A stretch of DNA of 64,000 nt from contig CM106585.1 of assembly GCA_048013815.1 (NCBI GenBank), positions 9,796,001-9,860,000 of the forward strand, read 5' to 3'. This document shows positions 47,471 through 59,500 of the stretch, one piece after another. The DNA is from Setoptus koraiensis (Eukaryota > Arthropoda). Within the stretch, counting starts at the first letter, position 1. Every line of letters begins with the position of its first letter. The position numbers and the translations under genes are program-made. The notes below the pieces were generated by a model. It saw nothing but the letters and a program-made list of their open reading frames with translations, made no database searches and was not told the origin of the DNA.

Positions 47471-49578
47471 ATGACACTCATCTCACCGACATGGTCAAAG
47501 GCCAAAAGGGCAAATCAAAAAAGAGAGCACCCCGAGGTCGACCCTTCTATCCCTGTTCTTTTGGCAACAGGAGACCACCGCAAGGACCATTTAACAGCAG
47601 AAGACCCCCCATGCCGGCGGCATACAATAGCAGGAGACCCACGCCAACATCGAGCGTCAACAGTGCCAATAGATCCACCCAACAGCAAGCCGCCAGCGCA
47701 AACAAATCTGCACCAGAATATTTCAGACCCAAGAATACGCCAGAAGCTCCGAGTATAAGGTCCGCTCCAGAACCGTTCAAACCGAAACCTACGCAAGAGG
47801 CTGCCCCAAGTCACTGGTCTACGCCGCCGGCTTCAAGCACAAAAAACGCGCCAGAAATCGCCAATACGAAACCCGCGCCAGAAGCCGCTGGCGCAAAACC
47901 GGCGCCGGCCTTCAGCACTAAATCCAATCAAGCATTGACCTCAGCACATGCAAGTGCGCATTCACAGATTAAACCGAGCAAATTCGTTTCCGAAAACAGT
48001 ATACGACGCGAAGAGACAACAAATATCCCCAAAAAACCTGCTCCGAAAGCCAGTGTTCAACACAAAGAGTGGCTCAGACAAAAAATAGTTGACTTACTTA
48101 CGCGAATTTCGTCAGAAATAAAGTTAATATTCCTGCCCACCATTTTTCGAACGGAATACGAGGAAACTTTAGATGCCACTGAATACGGCTACTCGCGCAT
48201 TATAGCTTTATTTCAGGACCCTATTCTGAGCAAGGATATTGAAATCAATCACAAGCATCCTTACACCACCATTAGTTCAAGATTGAAATCGAGGCCGGAC
48301 GGAAAAGAGAATAGGATCAACGGATCATCAGCGAATTCAACTAAAACATTTTTATCATCCAACCATCACGAGTCTCTTGATAGTTTATCTCAAGACACTG
48401 GAATAGAATCACCTTTTGAGGCTATTGATCCATTCAACCTGAAAAGTATGCAGCAAAGCCTACAGAAATCTTCTGTTCCTATCAAGGAAAAGAAGAAAAA
48501 CATCATCCCTATTGATGATGAAATTAAGTACAAAACCTTCCGAATGATCATGACCAGTGACACTCCATTAGAAATCGATAACTGGCAAAATAAGTTTGAA
48601 TATGAAACCAAGCTCAACATAAGAGTGAGCTACTATGGCTTCACTAATTGTGAAGACTTCTTCAAAGAGTTGGTCAAAGATATGCCCATCAAAATTGAGA
48701 GAAATAACGAAGGCCGCTCGATCGCTTCTTTGACATCCCCAGACGATTTAAAATTATGGTTATACGCTAAAATGGCCAAAAATGAATATAAATCAATTTA
48801 TGTTTTAAGTGATAAGTATGAATTGATAGCAAATCCCAAAGATCGATTCACTTTCAGGAGAATTGGACAGGAAATGTTGGATTCAGGTTACTATCCGGTA
48901 GCATTATGTTCAGCGAAGAATCCTTCTCATATCTGGTTGAAAATGCATAATGAACGATTCTACGAGGATCTTAGTTTCATAGAAACTACAATGTGCGCAT
49001 ACCAAGATTATACCGATTATAATGCTAAAACTAAGTCCTCCATGTTACCAGGTTTGCCTATATTCTTTTTTAGACAAGGACTACCATGCTCCGTTTATGA
49101 CCAGCACGTCAACAAGTGGTGCCGTGCTATAATCGTGTCCATCGTGGGATCTGTACCACAGACTAATCAAGAAATCGACAATCTCAAAGTGAATCTTTTA
49201 CTAGTGGACTACGGTTTAGAAAGAAAAAATATACCAGTGAAACAAATACATTGCCTTCTCAAAGACCATATGAGAACACCAATCGTTCCAATCCGGTGCC
49301 ATCTAGACGGTGTAAGGCCCGTATTTGATGAGCAAAGTGATGTTCCAGGCGAGTGGAGTGGAAAAGCAAAAGTTATTCTACAGGAATACGTCAACCCTCC
49401 GTCCATACTAGCTTGTAAATTTATCAACGAAAAGAACGACCAAGATGGAACTTCAAATGATACTCATTTACCGGTAACTAGTTGGGGAGTGGAACTATGT
49501 GATACCCGTGGTGACGAGGATTGTTTCCTCCATTCTTCATTGATTGAGGCTGGATTAGCTGAAAGTATTAATCACTAA
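47200..49578 (+). CDS. TDRD5/Tejas-like LOTUS-Tudor protein
   Basis: These are germ-granule (nuage) proteins of the piRNA pathway; LOTUS domains bind the Vasa helicase or G-rich RNA, and Tudor domains bind methylated Piwi arginines (family knowledge). Intronless coding region, 792 residues, start ATG 47200. LOTUS/OST-HTH 1 is at about 8-85 (ELLALILGFLQQSLNDFPIG, then VEALRTVPEVAKL), a second fold is likely at about 287-355 (HKEWLRQKIVDLLTRI) and a third at about 440-515. One extended Tudor domain is at about 617-715 (GLPCSVYDQHVNKWCRAIIV, then NLLLVDYGLERKNIPVKQI). Three LOTUS plus one Tudor is the TDRD5 layout; TDRD7 has three Tudors. The 105-285 linker is basic and Pro-rich (NRRPPQGP, NSRRPP repeats), perhaps RNA-binding. 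AATAAA is at 49645-49650. Confidence 0.85.
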   Translation: MSGLSDEDRKELLALILGFLQQSLNDFPIGMTLRDFERNFPEKCDEPEDWYTRYNCKNAVEALRTVPEVAKLTVGYGNQLKIELNTASKLHDTHLTDMVKGQKGKSKKRAPRGRPFYPCSFGNRRPPQGPFNSRRPPMPAAYNSRRPTPTSSVNSANRSTQQQAASANKSAPEYFRPKNTPEAPSIRSAPEPFKPKPTQEAAPSHWSTPPASSTKNAPEIANTKPAPEAAGAKPAPAFSTKSNQALTSAHASAHSQIKPSKFVSENSIRREETTNIPKKPAPKASVQHKEWLRQKIVDLLTRISSEIKLIFLPTIFRTEYEETLDATEYGYSRIIALFQDPILSKDIEINHKHPYTTISSRLKSRPDGKENRINGSSANSTKTFLSSNHHESLDSLSQDTGIESPFEAIDPFNLKSMQQSLQKSSVPIKEKKKNIIPIDDEIKYKTFRMIMTSDTPLEIDNWQNKFEYETKLNIRVSYYGFTNCEDFFKELVKDMPIKIERNNEGRSIASLTSPDDLKLWLYAKMAKNEYKSIYVLSDKYELIANPKDRFTFRRIGQEMLDSGYYPVALCSAKNPSHIWLKMHNERFYEDLSFIETTMCAYQDYTDYNAKTKSSMLPGLPIFFFRQGLPCSVYDQHVNKWCRAIIVSIVGSVPQTNQEIDNLKVNLLLVDYGLERKNIPVKQIHCLLKDHMRTPIVPIRCHLDGVRPVFDEQSDVPGEWSGKAKVILQEYVNPPSILACKFINEKNDQDGTSNDTHLPVTSWGVELCDTRGDEDCFLHSSLIEAGLAESINH

Positions 49579-49644
49579 TCTGCTAAAATTCGGTTAACAA
49601 TTGTTCTTTTCTGTGAAATCGATAAGCAATCGTTACATTTGTTA

Positions 49645-49650
49645 AATAAA
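49645..49650 (+). terminator. Poly(A) signal of the TDRD5-like gene
   Basis: AATAAA 67 bp after the stop codon. Confidence 0.7.
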
Positions 49651-49745
49651 GAAATGTATACATAATCATAAGTACTCAATGTATCACGACGAACTATGAT
49701 CTGTCTTTTACCTTTTTAATTCATTTAGCACAGAAGGCCTGAATG

Positions 49746-50033
49746 CTAATAACCGTGGGCTAATAACCTGGATTGAGTGTTTAACTCAATTTTTATTCGT
49801 CCCTCATAGCCCACGGTTAGCTTAGCAACTTCTGGCACCATTCTTAGTGCCTCGACAGTGTTGCTACAATTGTAGCGCGTGTACCAATCTTCGGGTTCAT
49901 CGCATTTTTCTGGAAAGTTTCCCTCAAAATCGCGAAGCGTCATACCAATGGGAAAATCATTTAAAGATTGCTGCAGAAATCCCAATATGAGGGCCAATAA
50001 TTCCTTCCTGTCTTCGTCGGATAGCCCACTCAT
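49746..50033 (-). pseudogene. Partial inverted copy of the TDRD5-like gene: LOTUS domain 1 only
   Basis: Frame of 95 residues from ATG 50033. Residues 1-84 match the N-terminus of the gene at 47200 with about eight differences (for example DFEGNF for DFERNF, NCSNTVEALRMV for NCKNAVEALRTV, YEGRIKIE for YGNQLKIE), then the match ends abruptly and a new tail SRLLAHGY leads to a stop. The 5' leader and acceptor-like site are copied too. A minus-strand AATAAA at 49797-49792 falls inside the end of the frame. It is either a truncated relic or a stand-alone LOTUS micro-protein; the open frame and mild divergence leave both possible. Confidence 0.7.
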
Positions 50034-51105
50034 GTTGGCGAAGGTTGAGATAACGTAATAAGTTTAAGTGTGTGGTGGATATTCCAGAAGCTAGTGGCTG
50101 CGTATTTGTCCAATCTGATCTGTAGCAGAACAATATTTCGTTATGTGAGATCTGTTTGCGATAAAATCCAACGGAGATAAAGATGCACATTCGTAACTTC
50201 CCTACAATCTGAAAACTTCTGAAGTTATTTATTACTAGTGGGCAGTAAGGGCGATAAGGGCAGTAAGTGGTGAGGGAGTGATGGGAGAATACGGGAGACC
50301 CGGGTGAACCATGCTGTGTTCTCCCGTGTTCTCCCATGACTCCCTCACCACTTACTGCCCTTATCGCCCTTACTGCCCGAACACTATTTATTACATAATA
50401 TTCGGTCGTCTGTGAGTGTGATCTGTATTGGCTCGCGCGCGCCTAAACGTACTCGTACAAACTTGCAGTGTGCGAAGAGATCACTTGTTTTCAGAAGCAG
50501 CATGGTGTAGCCTGACTTTGTATCCGTTTCAATTTGAAACTTTCAGGGGATAATTGGCACGCTTCACTCGAGTTTCACATGCTACAACTCGCTGAATGTC
50601 GAAAGTTGTCACCGCTAATCCAGACTGCTGATCGGGGTAGCAATCGTATGTGAATCCTCTCAAACGTTGGGGATCATTCAAATATTTCAGTGCATACGTC
50701 GATCGATAAAATTGAATGCTGGCCTGCATGCGTGTTCATCGTTGATTTCGTCCGTTGAGGGTGCGACAATATATGACATCAGAGTCTCTGTGAGGACCGA
50801 GGCAAACTTGAACACGAAAGCACTGGTGAATCCGCATAACAGTTCGAGGTTTTTCTGGTGCACTCAAGTTTGTTTCAGCAACGATCGATCTAACTGACCA
50901 CAGAGTGCCTCGGTAAACCTGTCAACTCTACAGATTGAGTCACTTGAATTCTCGGGCTAGTTTATGCGTTTATCGATGCAAATAAAATTCGACAAAAATG
51001 GCACGGCTGGTTGACAAATTTGTTGTGAAGCCTACACTATGGGTGTTCTTCATCATTGACTTCCATAATCACCACCAACACAGTGTTGGCAACGCTCCGT
51101 CGAAA
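49775..51105 (-). repeat. Right arm of large inverted duplication
   Basis: Inverse copy of the sequence upstream of and into the TDRD5-like gene. Relative to the left arm it lacks about 545 bp and contains a foldback element. The most conserved block is about 50890-51060, nearly identical to 45770-45940 on the other strand. Similarity fades after about 51105. Confidence 0.85.
50236..50386. mobile_element. hAT-type foldback MITE with 8-bp target-site duplication
   Basis: A 151-bp element that is almost entirely two 58-bp inverted arms (50240-50297 and 50321-50378) with two mismatches and a 23-nt loop. Its ends read TAGTG and CACTA, and it is flanked by the direct repeat TTTATTAC (50228-50235 and 50387-50394). 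An 8-bp duplication and TAGTG/CACTA ends fit non-autonomous hAT elements. One terminus has a 4-bp indel (TTCG) relative to the other. It codes for nothing. It sits only in the right arm of the larger duplication, so it arrived after that event. Confidence 0.85.
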
Positions 51106-54100
51106 AGAAGTCGAGAGCTGTCGTTCGCCTTCTCAATTCAAATAGCCCAGTAGCTTAGATGCTCTTAGCTGGCGTGGGAAGACATTAAATGGCCTGAGTC
51201 GATGGTGGCAATTTTAAGCTGAAACAATGTGGCTGGACACTCTCTCATTGGATGAATATATGCCCTTATTTATCTCTTCTCCATTAGTCTAATGACAATA
51301 AGGTGAATAGACATTTCATTCGAGTACCATTCACCTTTTGTGCACTGCATGCTCTTCCGAGTCAATGTCCTGAATTAGGCACAATGCGATAGAACAAGTT
51401 TGCACTTGATCTATTTCATCAGCGGTGTATACTTTTTCATTTTTTTTTCTATGAATATTTTTATAAAAGTATATATATTTATACATAAGCCAATACTCTT
51501 GAATAATTGGGCGGTGATACAAAGAAGGAATGAGTATCGATTAGCGGCTTCAACATTTGGGTTGCGGCAACAGATAGGCGGGCATAATTCCACCAAGATA
51601 ATCCGTCTACGGAGGTTTGTTTACGATACAGAGACTATAAAAAATTAAATATCACCATGATTTAGCGAATACATGATACACTTGCCATGGTAGTAATGAG
51701 AGTTATTCGCAGAAATCATAAATCGTTTTTGTATTCTATCCTCGTAGAATTGTTGTCACACAAGTACATTGTATTAATATAACTCCGCGAGTTCATTCAA
51801 AGGAATATATCTACATATTTTTATTGATCGTGACACCCTCAATTCGCCAATATCAAAAAACTATTGAATATAGAACATGATGTCGTTGAATTGACATTCA
51901 ATACATTCACATGACTTCACCTCCGAGGCGTGTTGGCGATTCATTGAGTGAACATGAAGCCAAGAACAGCAACCCATTGCAATTTGTCGACCTCTAGGAT
52001 TCAATAAAATGCATTTCTTTCTGAGCCCAATAAATACAAGGTCTTTTTTTTAGGAATCAAAACACGGAACCTTAAAGCTAATTGTGGATGTATGATCATC
52101 AAATAATTGGCAGGCACGACATTGTGTGTGTAAACGACAACTCTTCTGTTATCAGCTTAATATCTCTGACACAACTGAGATATAATACTATTATTTTAAA
52201 CCTTGATGCTAATGGAGCCTGTAAAAGCTAACGGCAATAATATCGACACTCATGCAACGCTACGGCAACAAACGCCGCAATAGTAACAACAAGAGCAACA
52301 ACGTTGGCATTGATCACGGCCAAACGATATCAGCTGATTGAGATTTGTATCACAGATAGTGCACTGAATTATTGCATATCATGTGCATTTGTCAGGTGTA
52401 AGCGAATGTCATTGATTGATGCCAGCATCAATGTTGGCAAACTTGGCAAGCGATACGGTCATGAGACACAGCAACAACAACAACACCACCACCACCAACA
52501 ACAACAACAACAACACCAACGACACCAACAACGACATCAACAACGACACCAACAACAGCGGGCCAGTCTTGTCCTTGTTTATAAATTATTTACATGCAAT
52601 ACATGCTGTTGTTATTACGATTCCCTAAGCTCACACTTCATGATGGGTCAAATACGGAGATAGTATAGCACCACTGCAACTGTTCCATGTACCGTATGGT
52701 TCCAGTGAAGCCGGCACTGTGATTGTTAGCATTGCGAAATAGAGGAATAAGCTAGCTTATTGTGGGCCATCGACTGAACTATATGTATTCAGCTAAACAG
52801 TGGCAGCGACAGCAGCAGCAACGACAACAACAACAACAAGTGGAAGACTAACGAACCACCTCGACACATATTGAGATTATCCAGCAAACAAGCTAGTCAA
52901 GCAGCCGACTAACGAACATTTTTTGCCTTGCCAAAATAATAGCCACTTTTGTTGCTGCAACTATCACTCATAGTAATTGACTGATAGATAGCTTAATTCT
53001 TCAACTAAACAAGCAGCCAACTTTTACTTCTCACTGTGTCTCAATTTTTGTCTCACTACGGCATATCCGATATATTGGGAGGACTAACAGTAACTCAGCC
53101 TAACTAATGCAAAAACAACCGTGAGCAACAATGGCAAGCGGATGAAAGAATGCAAGGAACTCACAACTCTACACATCACCACGTTATCTACCTATCAATC
53201 GAGAACTTCACATAAAGCTAATGAAAACAATGACAACAACAGCAACAGCAGCAACATCGGCAACAACATTACAGTAAACAACGTATACAACTAGGTTAAA
53301 CAACAATCGTTGTTAATGTGCAGCGACTGGAGGCAAAACTATCGGCACCTACCCACGGATGTCTTTAGAAGCAACTATCACTAATAGACCACAACCAAAG
53401 CTGTTAAATCCTAGTTGAGCCCAGTGATACCACCATAAGCACTATAAGCACTATCAACACTACCAGTTCCAGACACGGCTAAAACAGACGCTCCTATTAG
53501 CAATTCAAAATCGACCAACAACAATATTCCTGATTGAATTTTGTCAGATATGAGTCGACAATAGTGTCACACACTTGTCACAATCTGTGGTATCAGTTGT
53601 CGACGACGGCGACAATCAATTAATAATCATTTCGCTTCAACAACAAAGAAGAACTCCGGCAACAGCAAGCCGACAAATTTGCATAGCAGCCATTCGAGCG
53701 CGATCGAATCTACGAACGCTCAGCCATCTAGAGTGCCATACCAACACGCTATTACTTTTTTACTCATCTTTGGGTGCCATACATCATGCTGATCATCATT
53801 ACCAGACTAACGATATTTTAGGCTTTTTAGTATGTAATGAATCTAAATATCATCATCACGAAGCATCAGTAGCAGTGTTTGAGTGACAGTAGTCAAGTTA
53901 TCACCGTACAACTTTTTAGCAACCATGTAACAAGTGCATTATCGATCCAACGACCAGTTAAGTCAATAAAACAAGTGAAAACAGCAACAACCATTAGTCC
54001 AAACAAGCTAAACGATAAGCGAGGGGAAGAATAACGCGCCAAGAAGGCGATTATTTTCTCATCTAATTAATAGTCTACTAACTAGTTAGTGTTGTCATTA

Positions 54101-54159
54101 ATCGTAGTTGGTCAGCGCCAAGCTCACAAACAAACACACAAAAGCACATAGGGGCAGCA
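51106..54159. other. Intergenic region upstream of MFSD11
   Basis: No gene seen. AT-rich, with a CAA/CAC/CGA tract at about 52469-52560 and short CAACAG tracts near 52810-52840 and 53236-53265. Non-coding first exons of MFSD11 may lie at the right end. Confidence 0.5.
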
Positions 54160-55861
54160 ATGAATCAACAGTTGGTCAATGTGCTCTTACTAGGAGGTGC
54201 CTTTCATTTGATATTTTTCTCATTCCAGACAAGTGTGTTCATTCAACAGACCGTAGTCAATAGTATTAAATTAAAACCAGAATACAATTTCACTGGCGAT
54301 GGCTATCTGAGCTTGTGCATCACTTACGCCGTATTTGCACTATCAAATTGGCTGGCCCCATCCACTATATCTGTGACAGGTATCAAATATGGCATGTTCC
54401 TTGGTGCTTGCACTTACCTATTGTATTCGGCAAGTTTTATATATCCCACGACATGGTTATTTTATACTGTTGCCGCATTGGTAGGCTTCGGTGCCAGTCA
54501 CATCTGGACCGCTCAGGGGTCCTATTTGGCGAAAAATAGCGACGCGGATAATTCCTCTAGAAACGCCGGACTTTTTTGGGCCATATTCCAATCGAGTATA
54601 TTATTTGGCAATTTATTTGTCTATTTTGCATTCAATAACCAGACTGTCATCAGTGACAAAACAAGATACATTGTCTACACTGTGTTGACCATAGTGTGTC
54701 TATTGGGCACACTACTGATATTATTGCTCAGGGACAATAGTCAATCGTTTAATGTGTCGGACGAAAATCCCACCGCATGGGGACAATTTTTGGGTGCTAT
54801 CAATCTGGCCAAATCAACACACATGGTACTGCTTAGTATCTCATTTTTGTTTACGGGAATACTCTTATCCTTCTTCACTGGAGTCTACGGAACAGCTATA
54901 GGTGCCACACCGGATTTTGGTCCGGATTCGAAGAAGTTCATTGGATTATCTGGTAACGATAGCTTTGCTTAACTTATACTATATAGTTTAGATTAGAATT
55001 GAAACATTGTAACAGTTAATTAATTAATTATATTCATTCCACCAATTGTTTTCATTACCACTGATAACTGTAATCTATCTATAAATAGGCATCTTCATAG
55101 GTATAGGCGAAATAGTGGGCGGCTCACTATTCGGACTCATGGGCAACAAAGTCAACAAGGCCGGCAGAGATACCACAGTGCTGCTGGGATACCTAGTGAC
55201 AACAGTGGCCTTTGTTTTAATCTATATAAACCTGCCACCTGACGCCTCGATAGCCCAGACAGCCCTTACGGTTGCCATAATCAGGCCAAGGTATGAGAGC
55301 ACGCTATCAATTAATTTTTTAAATGACCTATTCGCTTTACTATCTGCTGAGTAGGCAATCGATGACATCATCATTAATTAATTGTTTCTCCTCCACTAGA
55401 CTTTGGATTGCCCTTCTCTGTAGTTGTCTCATGGGACTTGGTGACGCCTGTTTCAACACGCAAATCTATTCTTTGCTTATGAGGTAAATAATAACAACTG
55501 TCGTGAAAGAACTCGAAAGTTTAATTGGTTAGTTTGAAAAACAAATAACTAAATTTATTGCTTGTTTATTTCACAAAGTGCCTATAACGATAACAATTCT
55601 GTGGCAGCATTTGCCCTATTCAAGTTCATGCAATCAGTGGGATCGGCTATGGCATTCTTCTACTCAACACTATTGAATATGCATCATCAATTGTACCTGT
55701 TGACTATATTGGGCTCTTTGGCAACAGTGACTTTTTGTATTGTTGAATGGGACACCAGGAATAAGGTCAACAAATCTAACTCTCAAGAGCAAATAATACC
55801 AGTTGATTCCGGCACGGACAATAGAGACAGTGGCATAGTTAATTATGGTAGCACTGCTTGA
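54160..55861 (+). CDS. MFSD11: MFSD11 (UNC93-like major facilitator family protein)
   Basis: A multi-pass membrane protein of the UNC93/MFS group; substrate unknown. Four exons: 54160-54952, 55089-55290, 55400-55483 and 55579-55861, all GT-AG with short introns (95-136 bp) and phases 1, 2 and 2, giving 453 residues (human 449). Marker segments match human MFSD11: LGGAFHLIFFSFQTSVFIQQ, GDGYLSLCITYAVFALSNWL, WTAQGSYL, NAGLFWAIFQSSILFGNLFV, FFTGVYGTAIGATPDFG, then across the joins LSGIFIGIGEIVGGSLFGLM, CLMGLGDACFNTQI and AAFALFKFMQSVGSAMAFFY. About 11-12 TM segments are expected. An AATAAA is at 55985-55990. Confidence 0.95.
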
Positions 55862-56583
55862 CGACTACCTTTGTCAAACCGTATCCCAGAATAACAAGCG
55901 CATTTCGTCGTTTGAGCTAACCATAATTAATAATGATAACTTGTTGATGATTGCTTGTGTGATCAACAGCATTGCTTGTGTGATAATAAATATGATGAAC
56001 GGTGAAAAATGCCATAGACTCACATGTATGCCGCCGGTATATGTCAAATTTAGTTGGTGTGATAACGAACGAACGAACAAAATGTTGCATAACATCACGT
56101 TAGAAAATGTCAAAATAATTGTTAATGATTGAGCTTAATCGATTAAATTTGTATCTTTATACTTACTATGTGAACATAAAAAGGACAGTAGATGATGAAG
56201 AGATAAAAGCAAATAAATTTAATCACATCATTTTTTTTATAGCTAGTTGACCCTTACACGACTAACCTATGTTCTCAATTATATCGTTTAATCTATATAC
56301 CTGTTGAATGTGCATCGGAAGCTGCCTGGCAAGCATCCAGTTGTCGATGATAGATGGACGCATGAAATTCTGATGGTATAAATATGGAGAGCTGTCCAAC
56401 GATTAGACACAAGTTGGTTCTCTCGTAGTCTAGAGAGACAGACAGACAGATATGAGCAATAGCGCGAACAGCGGATTATAACTAGTGACTTTAAGTAGAA
56501 ATAACAGTTTATTTAGAGCGAAGAAAGACAGATTTATATTAGACGAGATAACAGCCAATTTGTATCAAACAGTAAACGTGAAG
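55862..56583. other. Gap between MFSD11 and the collagen-like gene
   Basis: Contains the MFSD11 3' UTR with AATAAA at 55985-55990 and another at about 56213, and the promoter and 5' UTR of the next gene. No other coding signal. Confidence 0.55.
56377..56384 (+). promoter_or_regulatory. TATA box of the collagen-like gene
   Basis: TATAAATA about 207 bp before the start codon. Initiation about 30 bp downstream would leave a 5' UTR of roughly 175 nt. A strong TATA box fits a tissue-specific, highly expressed structural gene (inference). Confidence 0.55.
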
Positions 56584-59500
56584 ATGCAGCCCCCAAGATG
56601 GACAGTATGCCTGATTCAGGCCGTGATTGTATTGTTCGTCATAGCCATGCAAACTCAGGCTGCTCCTCAGTTATTTGATAGCGTTATAAAGCCACTGTCA
56701 ACAATTGCCAGACAGCCAAGAGTGTTGGAGTTCAATTTCACTGCCTCATTTGGAGACGATCATCTAAAGAAACAAATCAGTGAGGTCAATAGTACTCGCA
56801 CTGTGAGTAGTCCAGTGGCCAATATTAATGGCGAACAAATCAGGGTACCCCAATTGACCGAGCAAAACGTTGATAGCAAGCGTGGTGCTGTGGTGAAAAC
56901 AATGGACGAGTTTGCTTCATCATTGAAAAGTGTCACCGACGAAGACGAATGCGATTGCGATCCAAAGGACAGCGCCAAAGGTGTGCGCGAAGTTATTGAT
57001 GCCACATCAAAACTCAGCCAAGACCTATTGCGATGTTTGCTGGATTCGGTGAGATCGCGAATTGGCCAACAAGAGGCCACACTTATTAGGGCTCTAGTCA
57101 AAGAATCAATGGATGCATTGTCACGTTCAGTGGACGGCATTTACGCAATTTGGAAGGACGATCAGAAGAACGAGCCCACTCAGGCCGTGCAAGCCATTGT
57201 TGACGGTATGATGTCTGTGTTGAATCAATTTTCGTCACGTCTCACAACAGCCTTGACTTCGAAACCAGAGAAAAGAATCTCAACAATCGCTTGGGTATTG
57301 GATGAAATGACAAATCTCGTCGCCAATACCTCAGCATCGCTGGCAAACGATCTAGACAAAGGCCTGAACGAAAAACAATTGGATCTAGTACTGAAACTGG
57401 CAATTGATCTTGCTCAGCCTCTCGCGTCACCGGTATTGGCAAGCTTCGTCAATGGTACAGCACGTATACCATTTATTAATGGTCAAATGTTGATCTTCAT
57501 CGAGGAAGCACAAAATATTAGCCGTGGCTGCCTGAATACCAAGTCGCTCCGCGTAAATCTACCATCGGCAATATTGAAATCACTAGCCAAAAGTTTGTAC
57601 TCAATCAAAATCAAGGTGGGTAGCACTGACGCAACAGCAGCATCAATTTCTCACAGGGCTGCCACAAGCAACTTCTTGTTTAGCTTGATACAGCAGGTCG
57701 AGGATATGATTCGTCAGACCAACTCACTTGAGAAGAGCCAAATAACACCCAAATGTCGCCAAATGGCCCGAGAGGGTGTGGCGAATTCAGTGGTCATAGT
57801 AGAGCAAGTGATTGCCAACGTGTTGCCGGAATTGAAAACAGGAAGCCAGAGTCAAGTGCAAGTGAGCCAAGGAAAGCTGGCTGGACAAATGGCGTTGGAT
57901 TTCGCTGGTATATTGCCAATTGTAAGCGATGATCTAACTCAGTTCAGTGGACGCGAAGAACGTCTGGCTAACATCACAATGTTGATCTATCAACAATTGG
58001 AGGTACTCAAACGTGTGGCCAAAAACGATCAAGCCATCAGCAAGAATTCTCTCGAGGGCACCAAGGCAACCATTCAATTATTGGTTGATGTAGCCAGATT
58101 GGAGGTGAGATACGTACAAATTGCCGTTGAACGTGTCCACCAATCGGACGAGCGAGGCTCGAGACTTCAGCTTATCAACAAGGTTGTCCGCGCCATTATT
58201 GCGTCAGTAACCAAATCGGGAATAACGGAAGTCAGTGCCGATAATACACCATTGACCAAAATGATTGGAGACATATCAGAGGCACTGAGCAAAACGATTG
58301 ATGGTATTAGCCAGAATACTCTCAAGGATAAACCTAGGAGTGCAGGTGACGTTCTCTTTGAGGTATTCTATTCAATGATGGAAACTGAACGTAAGCTCAT
58401 ATCTGACGCCCAAACTCCACCAAGAAGCGGCCTCAGTCAATCGGTGCCAACCGATGCCATATTTGGATTGGCCAATTCTATTAGAACAGCAGTGGATTGG
58501 TCCAACGCCTTGACCAGATCATCTGGATTAGAGCCTTCAATTCAGGACGCTCTCATTGATCTGATAATCAAGGTAGTGGTTAGAACTTCGGACAGTTTGA
58601 ATGGCAACGAGAAACAAAACAAAGATCTAGATTCCAGTTTAAGTGGCGATCTAAGTAGTGTCTTGGATGAATTGAAGAAGATCCAGCAACAGATTAAATC
58701 GTCATCAGGAACCAAGACAACAACACAAGCATACATAGATTACTATAGTTATGATGACTACTCGGACAAGACACCAACGAGTGGTCTAACAAACCTTGTC
58801 ATAGCCGCAAACAATGTAGACGAGATTCTTGCATACATTCTAGGATTCAACGTGAAATTGACGACTAGTGTAACACTCAGAAATTCAAAGACAATAGTAG
58901 ATGTGATAATAGTGCTTCTGGAGGATTGTAGTCGCACACCTCAAGTGAACGATGATGGATCAATAAGTTTGCCTTCGGGAGTGCTTACAACACCTAGACC
59001 AACACCTACAGAGGCACCAACGACCACAAGTGCACCAACAACCACAAAATCGCCATCAACCACGAGTGAACCAGGAGTGCCAAGTGAGCCAGGCAAGCCA
59101 GGTCACCCAGGTCACCCAGGTCGACCAGGACATCCTGGTACTGGTAGTCCATCAACAACTCCATCAAGCAGCGAATCAGAGCCAGGCAAGCCCGGTCATC
59201 CAGGGCACCCAGGTCATGGAAGCCCATCATCGACTCCATCGAGCAGCGGTGCTGAACCAGGAAAGCCAGGTGAGCCAGGCACGCCAGGTCGACCGGGTCA
59301 CCCGGGTCAACCAGAACACCCAGGTCATCCTGGTACTGGTAGCCCATCAACAACCCCGTCAAGCAGCGTTGCTGAACCCGGAGAGCCAGGCAAACCAGGT
59401 CACCCAGGCAGACCAGGACACCCAGGTCATGGTGGCCCATCAACCACTCCCTCAAGCCGCGGCGCTGAACCAGGTGAGCCAGGCAAGCCAGATCACCCGG

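Noticed and set aside
54952-54972. Short read-through end of the first MFSD11 frame
   Set aside because: It is the start of intron 1: the donor GTAACG at 54953 and the acceptor at 55088 restore LSGIFIGIGEI as in human MFSD11.
56485-56583. Upstream extension of the collagen-like frame
   Set aside because: It opens with GTG, not ATG. The first ATG (56584) is followed directly by a signal peptide.
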